Of a stretch of DNA of 64,000 nt, positions 33,838 to 43,005 are shown in pieces. The position numbers were made by a program, and so were the translations under genes. Source of the stretch: CAZCJA01 sp964499015 (GTDB lineage Bacteria > Elusimicrobiota > Elusimicrobia > F11); assembly GCA_964499015.1 (NCBI GenBank), contig CAZCJA010000001.1:8573-72572 (forward strand). Direction: 5' to 3'. Numbering within the stretch: position 1 is the first letter of the stretch; each line of letters starts with the position of its first letter. The notes beneath the pieces were generated by a model that was not told the DNA's origin, did not search any database, and saw only the letters and a program-made list of their open reading frames with translations.

Positions 33838-35769
33838 CTAATGTCGTGCGTCGAGCAGTTCCCGCGCCTTCACCAGGAGTTTGTCGGGATCAAACGGTTT
33901 GGGCATAAAATTGATGTCCGACTCCAAAATGCCATGGTCGCCGATCACGTCTCCCGCGTAGCCTGAAATAAAAATAATCGAGATCCCCGGGTTCATCTCC
34001 TTAACTTTATTGGCCAAATCGATTCCTTTCACGCCCGGGATCATGACGTCCGAAATCATCAGTTTGAAGCGTTTTTCATTGCGCTGGCAGAGCTGCAGGG
34101 CTTCGGCGCCGTCTTTGGCCGCCAGCACGGTGTACCCATGCGACTGCAGAACACGCGTCATGATCTCGCGCAGAGGCTTTTCGTCTTCAACAAGCAGGAC
34201 GGTTTCAGTTCCCGGCCGCACCTCCACATTGCCGGCCGGAACGGCGTCCTCCGGCTTGGCCGGCGCCACTTTCGGCATGTAAACCGAGAAAATTGAGCCG
34301 CGGCCCTTTTCGCTGTTAACGACCACGTATCCGCCGCTTTGCTTGATGATGCCGTAAACGGTGGCCAGTCCAAGCCCGGTTCCTTTGCCCATTTCCTTGG
34401 TTGTAAAAAACGGCTCGAAAATGTGCTCCACGGTATGCTCATCCATGCCGGTGCCCGTATCGGAAAGACTAAAGACGACATATTCTCCGGTCGGAATCTC
34501 GTACTTGCCGACTTCGCGCGGCGCGGCCAGCGTTTCGTTGAACGTGGAGATGGTTAAACGCCCGCCCTTGGGCATCGCGTCGCTGGCATTGATCGCGAGG
34601 TTCAAAATAACTTGTTCGATTTGCGTGCGGTCGGCGCGCACCGGGTTCGGGTCCGGCGTCAGGTGCATGGCGACGTCGACATCTTCGTTGACCGTGCGGC
34701 CGATGATCTTGGCAAAGTCGGTAATGCATTCGTTTAAATCGAAAACAACCGGCCGGAGCATTTGTTTGCGGCCGAACGCCAACAATTGCTTGGTCAGCGC
34801 CGAGGCGCGATCGCCGGCGTAAATAATTTCTTTGATGTCGGCGTGGCGCGGATCTTCTTCCGGGGTCGACTGCAGAACAAAACGGCAGAAACCGAGAATG
34901 GTGCCGAGCAAATTATTAAAGTCGTGAGCGATCCCGCCCGCCAACCGCCCCACCGCCTCCATCTTCTGCGAGGTGTAGAGCTGTTCCTGGCTGTCGCGCA
35001 AAGCTTTTTCCGCGTTTTTCTTTTCGGTTACGTCCTCGGAGATGCCCAGCAAGAATTGCGGCGTGCCCTTGCTGTCCATAATGGGCACTTTGACCGTGCG
35101 CAAAATACGCACGCCTTGATATTTGGTCGTGACGGGCTCTTCGGCGATATCCGCGATTTTTTTACTGGAAAGAACTTCGCGGTCTTTGGACGTGAAAAAA
35201 TCGGCCTGCTCTTGGGGAAAGAAATCGTAATCGTTCTTACCGATAACGTCACTGCTGGTTAGGCCAAAAAACTCCTGGGCGGCCTTGTTGAAACGGACAA
35301 AACGCAAATCCTTGGCTTCTTTGACGAAAATGAGGTTCGGAATATTTTCAAAAATGGAATTCAGGAATAAGCTGGCTTCAAGGAACGCTTCTTGTTCTTT
35401 TTTACGCTGGATCGCGTAACGAATCGAGCGCAGCAACAATTCTCCGTTTAAATGCGCTTTGACGATGCAATCCTCCGCTCCCGCTTTGAAGCTGGTCACG
35501 GCAATATGGTCGTCATCAAGGCTTGTGCAGACGATAATCGGCAGTCGCGGAAAGGACTCTTTTAACTCATTGACCAGGCCCACGCCCGTGCCGTCCGGAA
35601 GGTACAAATCAAGGACGACCACATCGACCGCATGGCTGGAAAGAAAAGAAATCGCTTTGGCGAAGCTGCCGCAGACGTGAATGACGGCCTCCGGTTCGCC
35701 GCTTTCGCACATGAACCCTTTGAAAATCTGGACGTCGTCCGGGCTGTCCTCAATTAGCAGGATTTCCAT
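33838..35769 (-). CDS. Hybrid histidine kinase (REC-PAS-HisKA-HATPase-REC)
   Basis: 643 aa from ATG 35769; the frame extends to a TTG at 35775, but the ATG with TAATAT six bases upstream is preferred. N-terminal receiver (IEDSPDD, VVLDLYLPDGTG, KAHL); PAS domain (about 130-250, LRFVRFNKAAQEFFGLT); HisKA of the AHDFNN class (LAGGIAHDFNNLLGTILGF); HATPase_c (NLAINASDAMPKGG, SDTGTGMD, GTGLGLATVYGI); and a C-terminal receiver (VEDEKPLR, LMISDVMIPGVKG, PKPFDPD). No membrane span, so a cytosolic sensor. It is alone on its strand between convergent and divergent neighbours. Confidence 0.93.
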   Translation of the reverse strand: MEILLIEDSPDDVQIFKGFMCESGEPEAVIHVCGSFAKAISFLSSHAVDVVVLDLYLPDGTGVGLVNELKESFPRLPIIVCTSLDDDHIAVTSFKAGAEDCIVKAHLNGELLLRSIRYAIQRKKEQEAFLEASLFLNSIFENIPNLIFVKEAKDLRFVRFNKAAQEFFGLTSSDVIGKNDYDFFPQEQADFFTSKDREVLSSKKIADIAEEPVTTKYQGVRILRTVKVPIMDSKGTPQFLLGISEDVTEKKNAEKALRDSQEQLYTSQKMEAVGRLAGGIAHDFNNLLGTILGFCRFVLQSTPEEDPRHADIKEIIYAGDRASALTKQLLAFGRKQMLRPVVFDLNECITDFAKIIGRTVNEDVDVAMHLTPDPNPVRADRTQIEQVILNLAINASDAMPKGGRLTISTFNETLAAPREVGKYEIPTGEYVVFSLSDTGTGMDEHTVEHIFEPFFTTKEMGKGTGLGLATVYGIIKQSGGYVVVNSEKGRGSIFSVYMPKVAPAKPEDAVPAGNVEVRPGTETVLLVEDEKPLREIMTRVLQSHGYTVLAAKDGAEALQLCQRNEKRFKLMISDVMIPGVKGIDLANKVKEMNPGISIIFISGYAGDVIGDHGILESDINFMPKPFDPDKLLVKARELLDARH

Positions 35770-35861
35770 GTCCAAATATTAGCCTGAAAAAAGACAAAAA
35801 CAATGAAAATAATTCAATCAATTCAGACGCGTGTCCGCGCGAAAAGGGCCGCTAAAAAACC

Positions 35862-35867
35862 TACAAT
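35862..35867 (+). promoter_or_regulatory. TACAAT -10 box of lipA, leaderless type
   Basis: TACAAT ends nine bases before ATG 35877. No Shine-Dalgarno lies between, so transcription would start at or next to the start codon. No clear -35 was found. Confidence 0.45.
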
Positions 35868-35876
35868 GCCCGTCCT

Positions 35877-36743
35877 ATGTCCGCCGTTCGTCCCCGACTT
35901 CCATCGTTCTTGAAACAGCAAATTCCGTCCGGCCCGGCTTTTACCGGCGTGCAGAACGCCATCCGCGATTTTAAGCTGAACACCGTCTGCGAAGAAGCCA
36001 AATGCCCGAACCGCACGCACTGCTACGCGCGCGGCACGCTGACGTTCCAGATTTTGGGCGATATCTGCACCCGCTCCTGCGGCTTCTGCGCCGAAAAATT
36101 CGGGCGGCCTTCGTCGCAGCCGGATCCCACGGAAGCCACTCGTGTTGTCGAGGCGGCCGATCGCCTTAAACTAAAACATGTGGTCATTACATCCCCCGCC
36201 CGCGACGACCTGCAGGACGACGGCGCCGGCCAATTCGCGGCCGTGATCGCGGAATTCCGACGGAAGCTGCCCCAAGTGACCGTGGAGATCTTGACCCCGG
36301 ACATGCGCGGCAAAGCCGATTGCCTAAACACTCTTTTCGCTGCGAAACCGGATATTTTTAATCACAACATTGAAACCGTGCGCCGCTTAACGCCAAAAGT
36401 CCGCTCGAAAGCGACCTATGACCGGACTCTTTCCGTTTTGAAACAAGCTGCGGCTGCGGGACTGCGCGTAAAGTCGGGAATTATGGTCGGGCACGGAGAG
36501 GAACACGAGGAACTGCTCGAAACCTTTGAAGATTTGTTGAAAAATGGCGCGACCATGCTGACCTTGGGGCAATATCTCCCGCCGTCGTCGCACCATTTGC
36601 CACTGGTGCGCTGCTACCTGCCCCGCGAATTCGATGAATTGAAAGAAATCGCGCTGACCATGGGCTTTGATCAAGTGGCGGCTGGTCCATTAGTAAGGAG
36701 CTCATATTACGCCGATCAAGCTATAATCGCGGCTCGCTCATGA
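35877..36743 (+). CDS. lipA: Lipoyl synthase
   Basis: Radical SAM enzyme (288 aa) that inserts two sulfurs into protein-bound octanoate to make lipoate. Auxiliary-cluster motif CEEAKCPNRTHC, radical SAM motif CTRSCGFC, and C-terminal GPLVRSSYYA with the conserved Ser are all present; length and motif order are normal. It starts the glycine cleavage cluster, overlapping gcvT by 4 nt, and supplies the cofactor for GcvH at 37844. Confidence 0.97.
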   Translation: MSAVRPRLPSFLKQQIPSGPAFTGVQNAIRDFKLNTVCEEAKCPNRTHCYARGTLTFQILGDICTRSCGFCAEKFGRPSSQPDPTEATRVVEAADRLKLKHVVITSPARDDLQDDGAGQFAAVIAEFRRKLPQVTVEILTPDMRGKADCLNTLFAAKPDIFNHNIETVRRLTPKVRSKATYDRTLSVLKQAAAAGLRVKSGIMVGHGEEHEELLETFEDLLKNGATMLTLGQYLPPSSHHLPLVRCYLPREFDELKEIALTMGFDQVAAGPLVRSSYYADQAIIAARS

Positions 36744-37831
36744 CCCAACGCACTCCCTTCTATCAGCATCACGTCGACTTGGGCGGCAAAATCGTTGATT
36801 TTGCCGGCTGGGACATGCCCATTCAATACACGACCATCACGCAGGAACACAATGCGGTCAGGAATGCCGCCGGGCTTTTCGACATCTCGCACATGGGCCA
36901 AGTTTTTGTCTGGGGACCGGACGCGGAAGCGTATTTGCAGTTTCTGGTCTCGAACGACGTGCGCAAGGCCACCGAAGGCAAGGGCGTTTACGCGCATTTG
37001 CTCAATGAGAATGGCACCGTCATCGACGACGTCTTCGTCTACCGCTTGGAAGACGACAAATTTCTCGTGATCGTGAACGCCTCGCGCAAAGAAGTCGACA
37101 TCGCGTGGATGGAGAAACACATCAAGAGCTTCAATGCGACGATGACCGAGGCCCCATACGCCGCCGGTCTTGCCTTGCAAGGTCCTTCGTCCGTCGATAT
37201 GATTGCCAAACTCTCTCCCAATGCGGCCCAGCTTCCGCGGTTCGGCATCGGCGATTTCCAGATTGGCGACGTTTCCAGCCTCATTGCGCGCACCGGCTAC
37301 ACCGGCGAAGATGGTTTTGAATTTTTCGCTCCCGCCGGACACATGCTGCAGATCTGGGACAGGCTGCTCAAAGCGGGCCATGGCAAAGGCTTTTTGCCAG
37401 CGGGGTTGGGCGCGCGCGACACACTTCGCACCGAAGCCGCCTACCCACTTTACGGACATGAACTGGACGAAGAGCACACGCCGTTTGAGGCGGGACTCAG
37501 CTGGGTGGTGAAGCTCGACAAAGACAAATTTATCGGCAAAGACGCGCTGGTGAAGCAGAAAGCGGCGGGAATTAAAAGCAAGCTGCGCGGTTTTAAAGTA
37601 ACAGCGGGCGGCGTCGCCCGGCCCGGTGGAAAAATTTTGATGAATGGAAAAGACGTGGGCACGGTGGCGAGCGGAACCTTCGCCCCGACGCTGAATGTGG
37701 CGATCGGCATGGCGTATCTGCCGGCCGACGTCGCCGACGGAGCCCCGCTCGTGATCATGCAGGGCACGCGCTCCTTAAGCGCATCCGTGGTTCCATTGCC
37801 GTTTTTTAAAAAACCCTTGGCCGTTAAATAA
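36740..37831 (+). CDS. gcvT: Glycine cleavage system T protein (aminomethyltransferase)
   Basis: Transfers the methylene group from aminomethyl-lipoyl GcvH to tetrahydrofolate and releases ammonia. 363 aa, normal length. The N-terminal half has KIVDFAGWDMPIQY and GLFDISHMGQ, the folate-pocket region has LALQGPSS, and GYTGEDGFEFF and GLGARDTLRTEAAYPLYGHEL follow. The ATG overlaps lipA. TATAAT ends 12 bases before it, inside lipA, suggesting an additional internal promoter with a very short leader. Confidence 0.97.
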   Translation: MTQRTPFYQHHVDLGGKIVDFAGWDMPIQYTTITQEHNAVRNAAGLFDISHMGQVFVWGPDAEAYLQFLVSNDVRKATEGKGVYAHLLNENGTVIDDVFVYRLEDDKFLVIVNASRKEVDIAWMEKHIKSFNATMTEAPYAAGLALQGPSSVDMIAKLSPNAAQLPRFGIGDFQIGDVSSLIARTGYTGEDGFEFFAPAGHMLQIWDRLLKAGHGKGFLPAGLGARDTLRTEAAYPLYGHELDEEHTPFEAGLSWVVKLDKDKFIGKDALVKQKAAGIKSKLRGFKVTAGGVARPGGKILMNGKDVGTVASGTFAPTLNVAIGMAYLPADVADGAPLVIMQGTRSLSASVVPLPFFKKPLAVK

Positions 37832-37843
37832 CTGGAGGACGTT

Positions 37844-38221
37844 GTGATCAATCCCGATACATGCAAATTTGCAAAAAGCCACGAATGGGTGTCGCCCGAC
37901 GGAACCGTCGGCATCACCGACCACGCGCAGAAAGAAATCACCGATGTGGTGTTCGTTGAACTCCCGAAAGTCGGCCGCGAGGTGAAAGCGGGCGAGGCCG
38001 TCGCAGTGGTGGAATCTGTAAAAGCGGCGTTCGACATTTACGCGCCCGTTTCCGGCAAGATTTCCAACGTGAACGCCAACGTGTCGAAAGACCCGGCGCT
38101 GGTCAACAAATCGGCCTACGGCGACGGCTGGCTGTTCAAAATCGAAAAAAGCGGCGACGGCGCGGAACTGATGAACCACGCCGATTATCAAAAGTTTCTC
38201 AGCTCCGGAGCGGGCCACTAA
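37844..38221 (+). CDS. gcvH: Glycine cleavage system H protein
   Basis: Lipoyl carrier protein (125 aa) shuttling intermediates between P, T and L proteins. The lipoylation site is Lys60 in VESVKAAFD, with the usual HEWV and the downstream lipoyl-fold motif SKDPALVNKSAYGDGWL. GTG start at 37844 with GGAGGA at 37834-37839. It ends one base into the start of gcvPA. Confidence 0.97.
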   Translation: MINPDTCKFAKSHEWVSPDGTVGITDHAQKEITDVVFVELPKVGREVKAGEAVAVVESVKAAFDIYAPVSGKISNVNANVSKDPALVNKSAYGDGWLFKIEKSGDGAELMNHADYQKFLSSGAGH

Positions 38222-39561
38222 TGTTTCATCCGAATTCCCCCACCGACGAGAAAGAACTTCTCGAAACCATCGGCGTTTCCTCCTTCGAGGCCCTTTTGCC
38301 CCGATTGCCAAAAAAACATTTAAATCCGGGCCTGGGACTGCCGAACGGAGCGTCGGAGATGGAACTCACGCGCGCGCTGCAAGAACTCTCGGCCAAAAAC
38401 AGCCAGCCCCTGTCGTTCTTGGGCGCCGGCGCCTACAACCACTTTGTCTCCGCCGTTGTTCCGGCTCTCGCCGGTCGCGGCGAATTCGCCACCGCGTACA
38501 CGCCGTATCAGCCCGAAGCCAGCCAGGGCACGCTCCAAACCATTTTTGAATTTCAGAGTCTGGTCGCCGAAATATACGGCATGAACATGGCCAACGCCTC
38601 TCTTTACGACGGTGCGACAGCGCTCGGCGAGGCGATTTTGGTGGCCCTGCGCCACACCGAACGCCACACCGTTTTGATTCCCGACGCGCTGCACCCGCAT
38701 TCGCGCCGCACGCTGGAAACCATGTTCCTCGGTTCCGAAGCGATTAAGTTCGTCACCGTCGCCTGTCCGCAAGGCACGATGGACATGGCGGACTTGGACG
38801 CCAAGCTCGCCGCGCACAAAGACGGCATTGCCGCGGTGGTCGTTCAGAACCCCAATTTCTTCGGCTGTTTGGAAGACGGCGAAAGCATCGGCAAAAAAGC
38901 GCACGCGGCCGGCGCCCTCCTCATCGCCTCCGCCAATCCGCTCTCCTGCGGCATTATCGCGCCTCCGGGCGAATACGACGCCGACATTGCCGTCGGCGAA
39001 GGCCAACCGCTCGGGCTTCCCGTTGAATTCGGCGGTCCGTATGTGGGCCTCTTCGCCTGCAAGACGGAACTGATGCGCAAAATTCCGGGCCGCATTTGCG
39101 GCAAGACCGTGGACGTCGATGGAAAAACCGCTTTTGTGCTGACTCTTCAGGCGCGCGAGCAGCACATCCGCCGCGAGAAGGCCAATTCCAACATCTGCAC
39201 CAACCAAAATTTGTGCGCCACCGCCTTCACCATCAACACCTCGCTCCTGGGCCCCGTCGGCCTGCGCGACTTGGCGGAACTGAACCTGCAGCTTGCCCAT
39301 TACGCGGCGCAGCAGCTTTCGAGCCTGCCGGGCTTTAAGCTCGCCTTCGGCGCGGCGCCCTTCTTCAACGAATTTGTTCTGGAACTTCCGTTTGACGCCG
39401 AGATGGCCCAGAAGAAACTGCTGGACCTCGGGATTCTCGCCGGTTTGCCGCTTAAATCGTTTTACGCCAAACTGGACCGCCACTTGCTTGTGAACGTGAC
39501 GGAACAAAAATCGAAGGCCGACATCGACCGCTTGGTCACGGCCTTCCGGAGTCTCAAATGA
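38221..39561 (+). CDS. gcvPA: Glycine dehydrogenase (decarboxylating) subunit 1
   Basis: N-terminal half of the P protein as a separate 446-aa subunit, as in many anaerobes and Gram-positives. Motifs: SFLGAGAYNHFVSAVV, TPYQPEASQGTLQTIFEFQ and YDGATALGEA. It forms the α part of the PLP-dependent glycine decarboxylase with gcvPB, whose start overlaps its end by 4 nt. Confidence 0.96.
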   Translation: MFHPNSPTDEKELLETIGVSSFEALLPRLPKKHLNPGLGLPNGASEMELTRALQELSAKNSQPLSFLGAGAYNHFVSAVVPALAGRGEFATAYTPYQPEASQGTLQTIFEFQSLVAEIYGMNMANASLYDGATALGEAILVALRHTERHTVLIPDALHPHSRRTLETMFLGSEAIKFVTVACPQGTMDMADLDAKLAAHKDGIAAVVVQNPNFFGCLEDGESIGKKAHAAGALLIASANPLSCGIIAPPGEYDADIAVGEGQPLGLPVEFGGPYVGLFACKTELMRKIPGRICGKTVDVDGKTAFVLTLQAREQHIRREKANSNICTNQNLCATAFTINTSLLGPVGLRDLAELNLQLAHYAAQQLSSLPGFKLAFGAAPFFNEFVLELPFDAEMAQKKLLDLGILAGLPLKSFYAKLDRHLLVNVTEQKSKADIDRLVTAFRSLK

Positions 39562-41087
39562 GCGCGTCCATGTCCACCGCCTTGCTCGAACCCTTGCTCA
39601 TCGACCAATCGGTAAAAGGCCGCCGCGGCGCGCGCATTCCGGTGTCGCCGGTCAGTTCCCCCGTCGACCAATTGATCCCGAAAAAATATCTGCGCAAAAC
39701 CAAACCGCACCTGCCCGAAGTGACGGAGCTGCAAGTCGTGCGTCACTTCACGCGCCTCTCCAAACTCAATTTCTCCATCGACGCCAATTTCTATCCGCTC
39801 GGCAGCTGCACAATGAAGTACAACCCGAAAACCAACGACTTTGTCGCGGCGTTTCCGGGCTTCAAAGACCTGCATCCGCTGGCGCCCGACGCAACGGCGC
39901 AAGGCATGCTCGAGCTTCTCTTCAATTTGGAACAGTGGCTGTGCAAGATGACGGGCTTTGATGCCTTCACACTGCATCCGGCCGCGGGCGCGCACGGCGA
40001 GTTCGCCGGCATTCTGATCGCGGTCGCTTATCACCGCGCCAAAGGCCATAAAAAGCACGTTGTGCTGGTTCCCGATTCCGCTCACGGCACCAACCCCGCC
40101 TCCGCCGCTCTGGCCGGATTGCAAGTCGTTCAAGTGAAGTCCGACGCCAACGGCCAAATCAATCTCGACGATTTCCGCTCCAAACTCAACGACGACGTGG
40201 CGCTGGTCATGATGACCTTGCCCAACACGCTCGGCATTTTCGAAGAACAAATCGAAACCGTTACCCGCGAAGCGCACGCCAAAGGGGCCCTCGTGTACAT
40301 GGACGGCGCGAACTTCAACGCGCTGGCCGGCCTGATTCGTCCCGGCGACATGGGCTTCGACATCTGCCACATCAATTTGCACAAGACGTTCTCGACGCCG
40401 CACGGCGGCGGCGGCCCGGGCGCGGGCCCGGTGGGCGTGAAGAAGGAACTCGAGCCGTTCCTGCCGATTCCGCGCGTCTTTAAGGTGGGCGACAAATTTG
40501 AGCTGCGCGATTCGAAGCACCAACTGCCGCAATCGATCGGGCAGCTGCGCAGTTTCTTTGGCAACACCGGTATTTTGATCCGCGCCTACGCGTACATGCT
40601 GGCGCTCGGTGAAAACGGCATCAAAGCGATGAGCCGCCGCGCGATTTTGAACGCCAATTACATCCGCGTCCGCTTATCCAAGACCTTCAAAATTTATTCC
40701 GACGAACCGTGCATGCACGAAGCGGTTTTCTCGGGCGTGCCCGCGCTGAAGAACGGCACCAAAACGCTCGACATCGCCAAACGTCTGCTCGATTACGGCT
40801 TTTACGCGCCGACGGTTTACTTCCCGCTGATCGTTCCCGAATGCTTGATGATTGAGCCGACCGAAACCGAAACGCCGGAGACGCTTGAGCTGTTCTGCCA
40901 GACGGTGGAAAAGATCGCCAAGGAAATCGAAACGCAGCCGGAGATGGTGAAAACCGCTCCGCATACGACGCCCGTGCGCCGCCTGGACGAAGTCAAGGCC
41001 GCCCGCGAACCGATCTTAAAATGGGCTTCCACGCAGGAGCCGATGGAATTCAGTGGCTCCCCGCGTTCAAACCTGGCGCCGCGTTGA
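39558..41087 (+). CDS. gcvPB: Glycine dehydrogenase (decarboxylating) subunit 2
   Basis: 509-aa β subunit carrying PLP. The Schiff-base Lys lies in HINLHKTFSTPHGGGGPG. Other family segments are FYPLGSCTMKYNPK, LHPAAGAHGEFAG and PDSAHGTNPASAA. It decarboxylates glycine and passes the aminomethyl group to GcvH. Its last 35 bases overlap the next gene. Confidence 0.97.
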   Translation: MSASMSTALLEPLLIDQSVKGRRGARIPVSPVSSPVDQLIPKKYLRKTKPHLPEVTELQVVRHFTRLSKLNFSIDANFYPLGSCTMKYNPKTNDFVAAFPGFKDLHPLAPDATAQGMLELLFNLEQWLCKMTGFDAFTLHPAAGAHGEFAGILIAVAYHRAKGHKKHVVLVPDSAHGTNPASAALAGLQVVQVKSDANGQINLDDFRSKLNDDVALVMMTLPNTLGIFEEQIETVTREAHAKGALVYMDGANFNALAGLIRPGDMGFDICHINLHKTFSTPHGGGGPGAGPVGVKKELEPFLPIPRVFKVGDKFELRDSKHQLPQSIGQLRSFFGNTGILIRAYAYMLALGENGIKAMSRRAILNANYIRVRLSKTFKIYSDEPCMHEAVFSGVPALKNGTKTLDIAKRLLDYGFYAPTVYFPLIVPECLMIEPTETETPETLELFCQTVEKIAKEIETQPEMVKTAPHTTPVRRLDEVKAAREPILKWASTQEPMEFSGSPRSNLAPR

Positions 41088-41610
41088 TTCTGGCCGTTTA
41101 AGCGGCGCGGCCAACATGGCCGTCGACGCTGAAGCGCTCAAAAATCCAATCCAACCCACGTTGCGCTTCTTCCAATGGGACAAACCCACCACTAGCTACG
41201 GGCATACCATGTCCGTCGAGAACGGCATCAAACGTCCGTCGGGCGGCGGCATCGTCCACCACAAAATAACCGATCTAAGCCTATCTCTTGTCTGGCCGCG
41301 CGGGCACAATATCCTTCCCGAAAAACCGCGCGACTGCTACGAAGAGATCCACAAGCGTCTAAAATCCGCGCTCGAAAAATGGGATCCGTCGCTGCGCTTG
41401 GATTTATTTGTTTCCTGCGGACCACAGGCGCGCAGCGGCGAGTGTTTTCAAGAACCGGTCTGCAACGATTTGAGGGCGGCGGGCCAGAAGCGGGTGGGTG
41501 GGGCGCTGCGGATAACGAAAACGGCGATTTTGTATCAGGGCAACATTTTGCTGGAGAGCGCGGCGCGCTTGGACGAACTCAAAACCGCTGTGGCGGGCGA
41601 ATTTAATTAA
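41053..41610 (+). CDS. Short lipoate/octanoate protein ligase (LplA/LipM family)
   Basis: 185 aa from GTG 41053. The family order is kept: WRRVDSGRLSGAANMAVD at the N-terminus, LRFFQWDKPTTSYG, the substrate-binding loop RPSGGGIVHH, and a catalytic Lys candidate in GQKRVGGALR. It lacks the C-terminal accessory domain of LplA, which fits an octanoyltransferase (LipM/LipB role) supplying GcvH before LipA acts. The overlap with gcvPB (35 nt) implies coupled translation. Its stop overlaps the convergent FlgO-like gene by 4 nt. Confidence 0.8.
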   Translation: MAPRVQTWRRVDSGRLSGAANMAVDAEALKNPIQPTLRFFQWDKPTTSYGHTMSVENGIKRPSGGGIVHHKITDLSLSLVWPRGHNILPEKPRDCYEEIHKRLKSALEKWDPSLRLDLFVSCGPQARSGECFQEPVCNDLRAAGQKRVGGALRITKTAILYQGNILLESAARLDELKTAVAGEFN

Positions 41611-42386
41611 CGGTGCCGCGTGTCGCGTTCGCGTTTGGCTTTTTCCAAACGCCGGTCGATTAAACTGGGCTGCTGTCTGACGGGTTGTTCTTTTTTGACT
41701 GACGACTTCACTCCCGGCCCGTCGTCATAATAGAGATCATCCGTTTCCTTGCTCGTTCCGGCCCCTTTCTCCGTGTGATAGTGGCGGCGCCCGGCCGGAA
41801 AATTTTCATTGGAAAGACGCAATGCCGGGCCCGACGGCGGCATGGGCGGCTCTTCGGGTTCAGGCGGAGCGGTTTTGACCGCAACGGGTTTAGCCGTGGC
41901 GGGCTGGGAAGAACGCGGCTTGTCATTCCAGGTTCGTTCAACCGTAAAGCGCGTGGCCGACAAAATCGCGCCGGTTTCGGCGTCGATCATTCGCGCGTTC
42001 ACCTCGGTTTTTTTATTCTCAAGATCGATCAGCGTGCCGGTCACCAACGCGTCCACCCCAAGAACCGACCCCAGCTGCTTGGCCGTGGACGGGTCGACCA
42101 CTCCCGTTTCGGCCATTCTTTTCTCTTCGAGGATTTTTTGCATCAATCGTCGCTCCAGAATCTGCAGATTATTACGGCCCACCAAAGCCGTCGTTAACCG
42201 CTCCGCCACGATGGATGAACCGCTGCTGAATTTGGAATCCGGATAAAGGAAGGTAACGACCGCGACTTTCTTGGAGGTGCGCCCCGCCATGCCCGCGGCC
42301 AATTGGCGTGAAACTTTTTTAAAGCCGGCGGCTTCGACGGAGCCGACGAAAAAAACGATAAGCAACGCGCAGCAGGCCCGCTTCAT
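41607..42386 (-). CDS. Exported FlgO/CsgG-like protein (paralogue 2)
   Basis: 259 aa with signal peptide 1-19 (cut after VEA). The domain at about 25-160 has VAVVTFLYPDSKFSSGSSIVAERLTTALV, ILERRLMQKILEEKRMAETGVVD and the VDALVTGTLID strand. This is the FlgO/CsgG-like β-α fold used by outer-membrane or periplasmic assembly proteins. The last 100 residues are Pro-rich, charged and low in complexity. The upstream gene is a clear tandem copy, with a 4-nt ATGA overlap. No flagellar or curli genes are nearby. Confidence 0.75.
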   Translation of the reverse strand: MKRACCALLIVFFVGSVEAAGFKKVSRQLAAGMAGRTSKKVAVVTFLYPDSKFSSGSSIVAERLTTALVGRNNLQILERRLMQKILEEKRMAETGVVDPSTAKQLGSVLGVDALVTGTLIDLENKKTEVNARMIDAETGAILSATRFTVERTWNDKPRSSQPATAKPVAVKTAPPEPEEPPMPPSGPALRLSNENFPAGRRHYHTEKGAGTSKETDDLYYDDGPGVKSSVKKEQPVRQQPSLIDRRLEKAKRERDTRHR

Positions 42387-42973
42387 CGGCGTGCCGGACG
42401 CGCCGCTGGAAAACCCACCCGTATGGGTTCCTCGACTTCTTTCTGCGGCGCTTCCTCAGGCTCCTTCACGCTCGCCGGCGGGCGGTTGGCCCGCCGCGGG
42501 GCGTCGGTCCAGGCGCGATCGATCAGGGCGAACGACGCGGCCACCACTTCACCGGTATCGCTCTTCAGCGCCCGCGCGTTGACCTCGGTGCGGCCGTTGT
42601 CCAAGTCGATCAACGTTCCCGTGACCAGCACATCCACGCCAAGCACCTGGCCCATTTTGCGGGCGGTGGCCATGTCAATCACGCCGGTTTCACTGAGTTT
42701 CTGCTCTTCCAGCAATTTCTGCACCAGGCGGCGTTCCACCACCTGGATCCCTTTGGTCATAACCAAATAGGTGGTCAGTCGCTCGCAGACGATGGACGAT
42801 CCGCTGCTGGTGCGGCCGTCATGATAGGGAAACGCCAAAAGGCCGACGCGAACCTTATCCATTCGTACCAGCTGCCTAGATAAATCTTTGGCCACGCGTT
42901 TAAGCGGATCGCCGGCAGCCCAGCACGGACCCGTCGATGCCATAACAAGTAGCACTAGAAATGAACGGCGCAT
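42383..42973 (-). CDS. Exported FlgO/CsgG-like protein (paralogue 1)
   Basis: 196 aa with signal peptide 1-20 (cut after CWA). The core matches its neighbour almost segment by segment: VGLLAFPYHDGRTSSGSSIVCERLTTYLV, VVERRLVQKLLEEQKLSETGVID, LGVDVLVTGTLIDLDN and TEVNARALKSDTGEVVAASF. Its C-terminal tail is short. The pair looks like a recent duplication; a heteromeric complex is possible but unproven. Confidence 0.75.
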   Translation of the reverse strand: MRRSFLVLLVMASTGPCWAAGDPLKRVAKDLSRQLVRMDKVRVGLLAFPYHDGRTSSGSSIVCERLTTYLVMTKGIQVVERRLVQKLLEEQKLSETGVIDMATARKMGQVLGVDVLVTGTLIDLDNGRTEVNARALKSDTGEVVAASFALIDRAWTDAPRRANRPPASVKEPEEAPQKEVEEPIRVGFPAARPARR

Positions 42974-43005
42974 ATAAAGAAGGATGGTTGAAATTCAGTG
43001 CGGGT

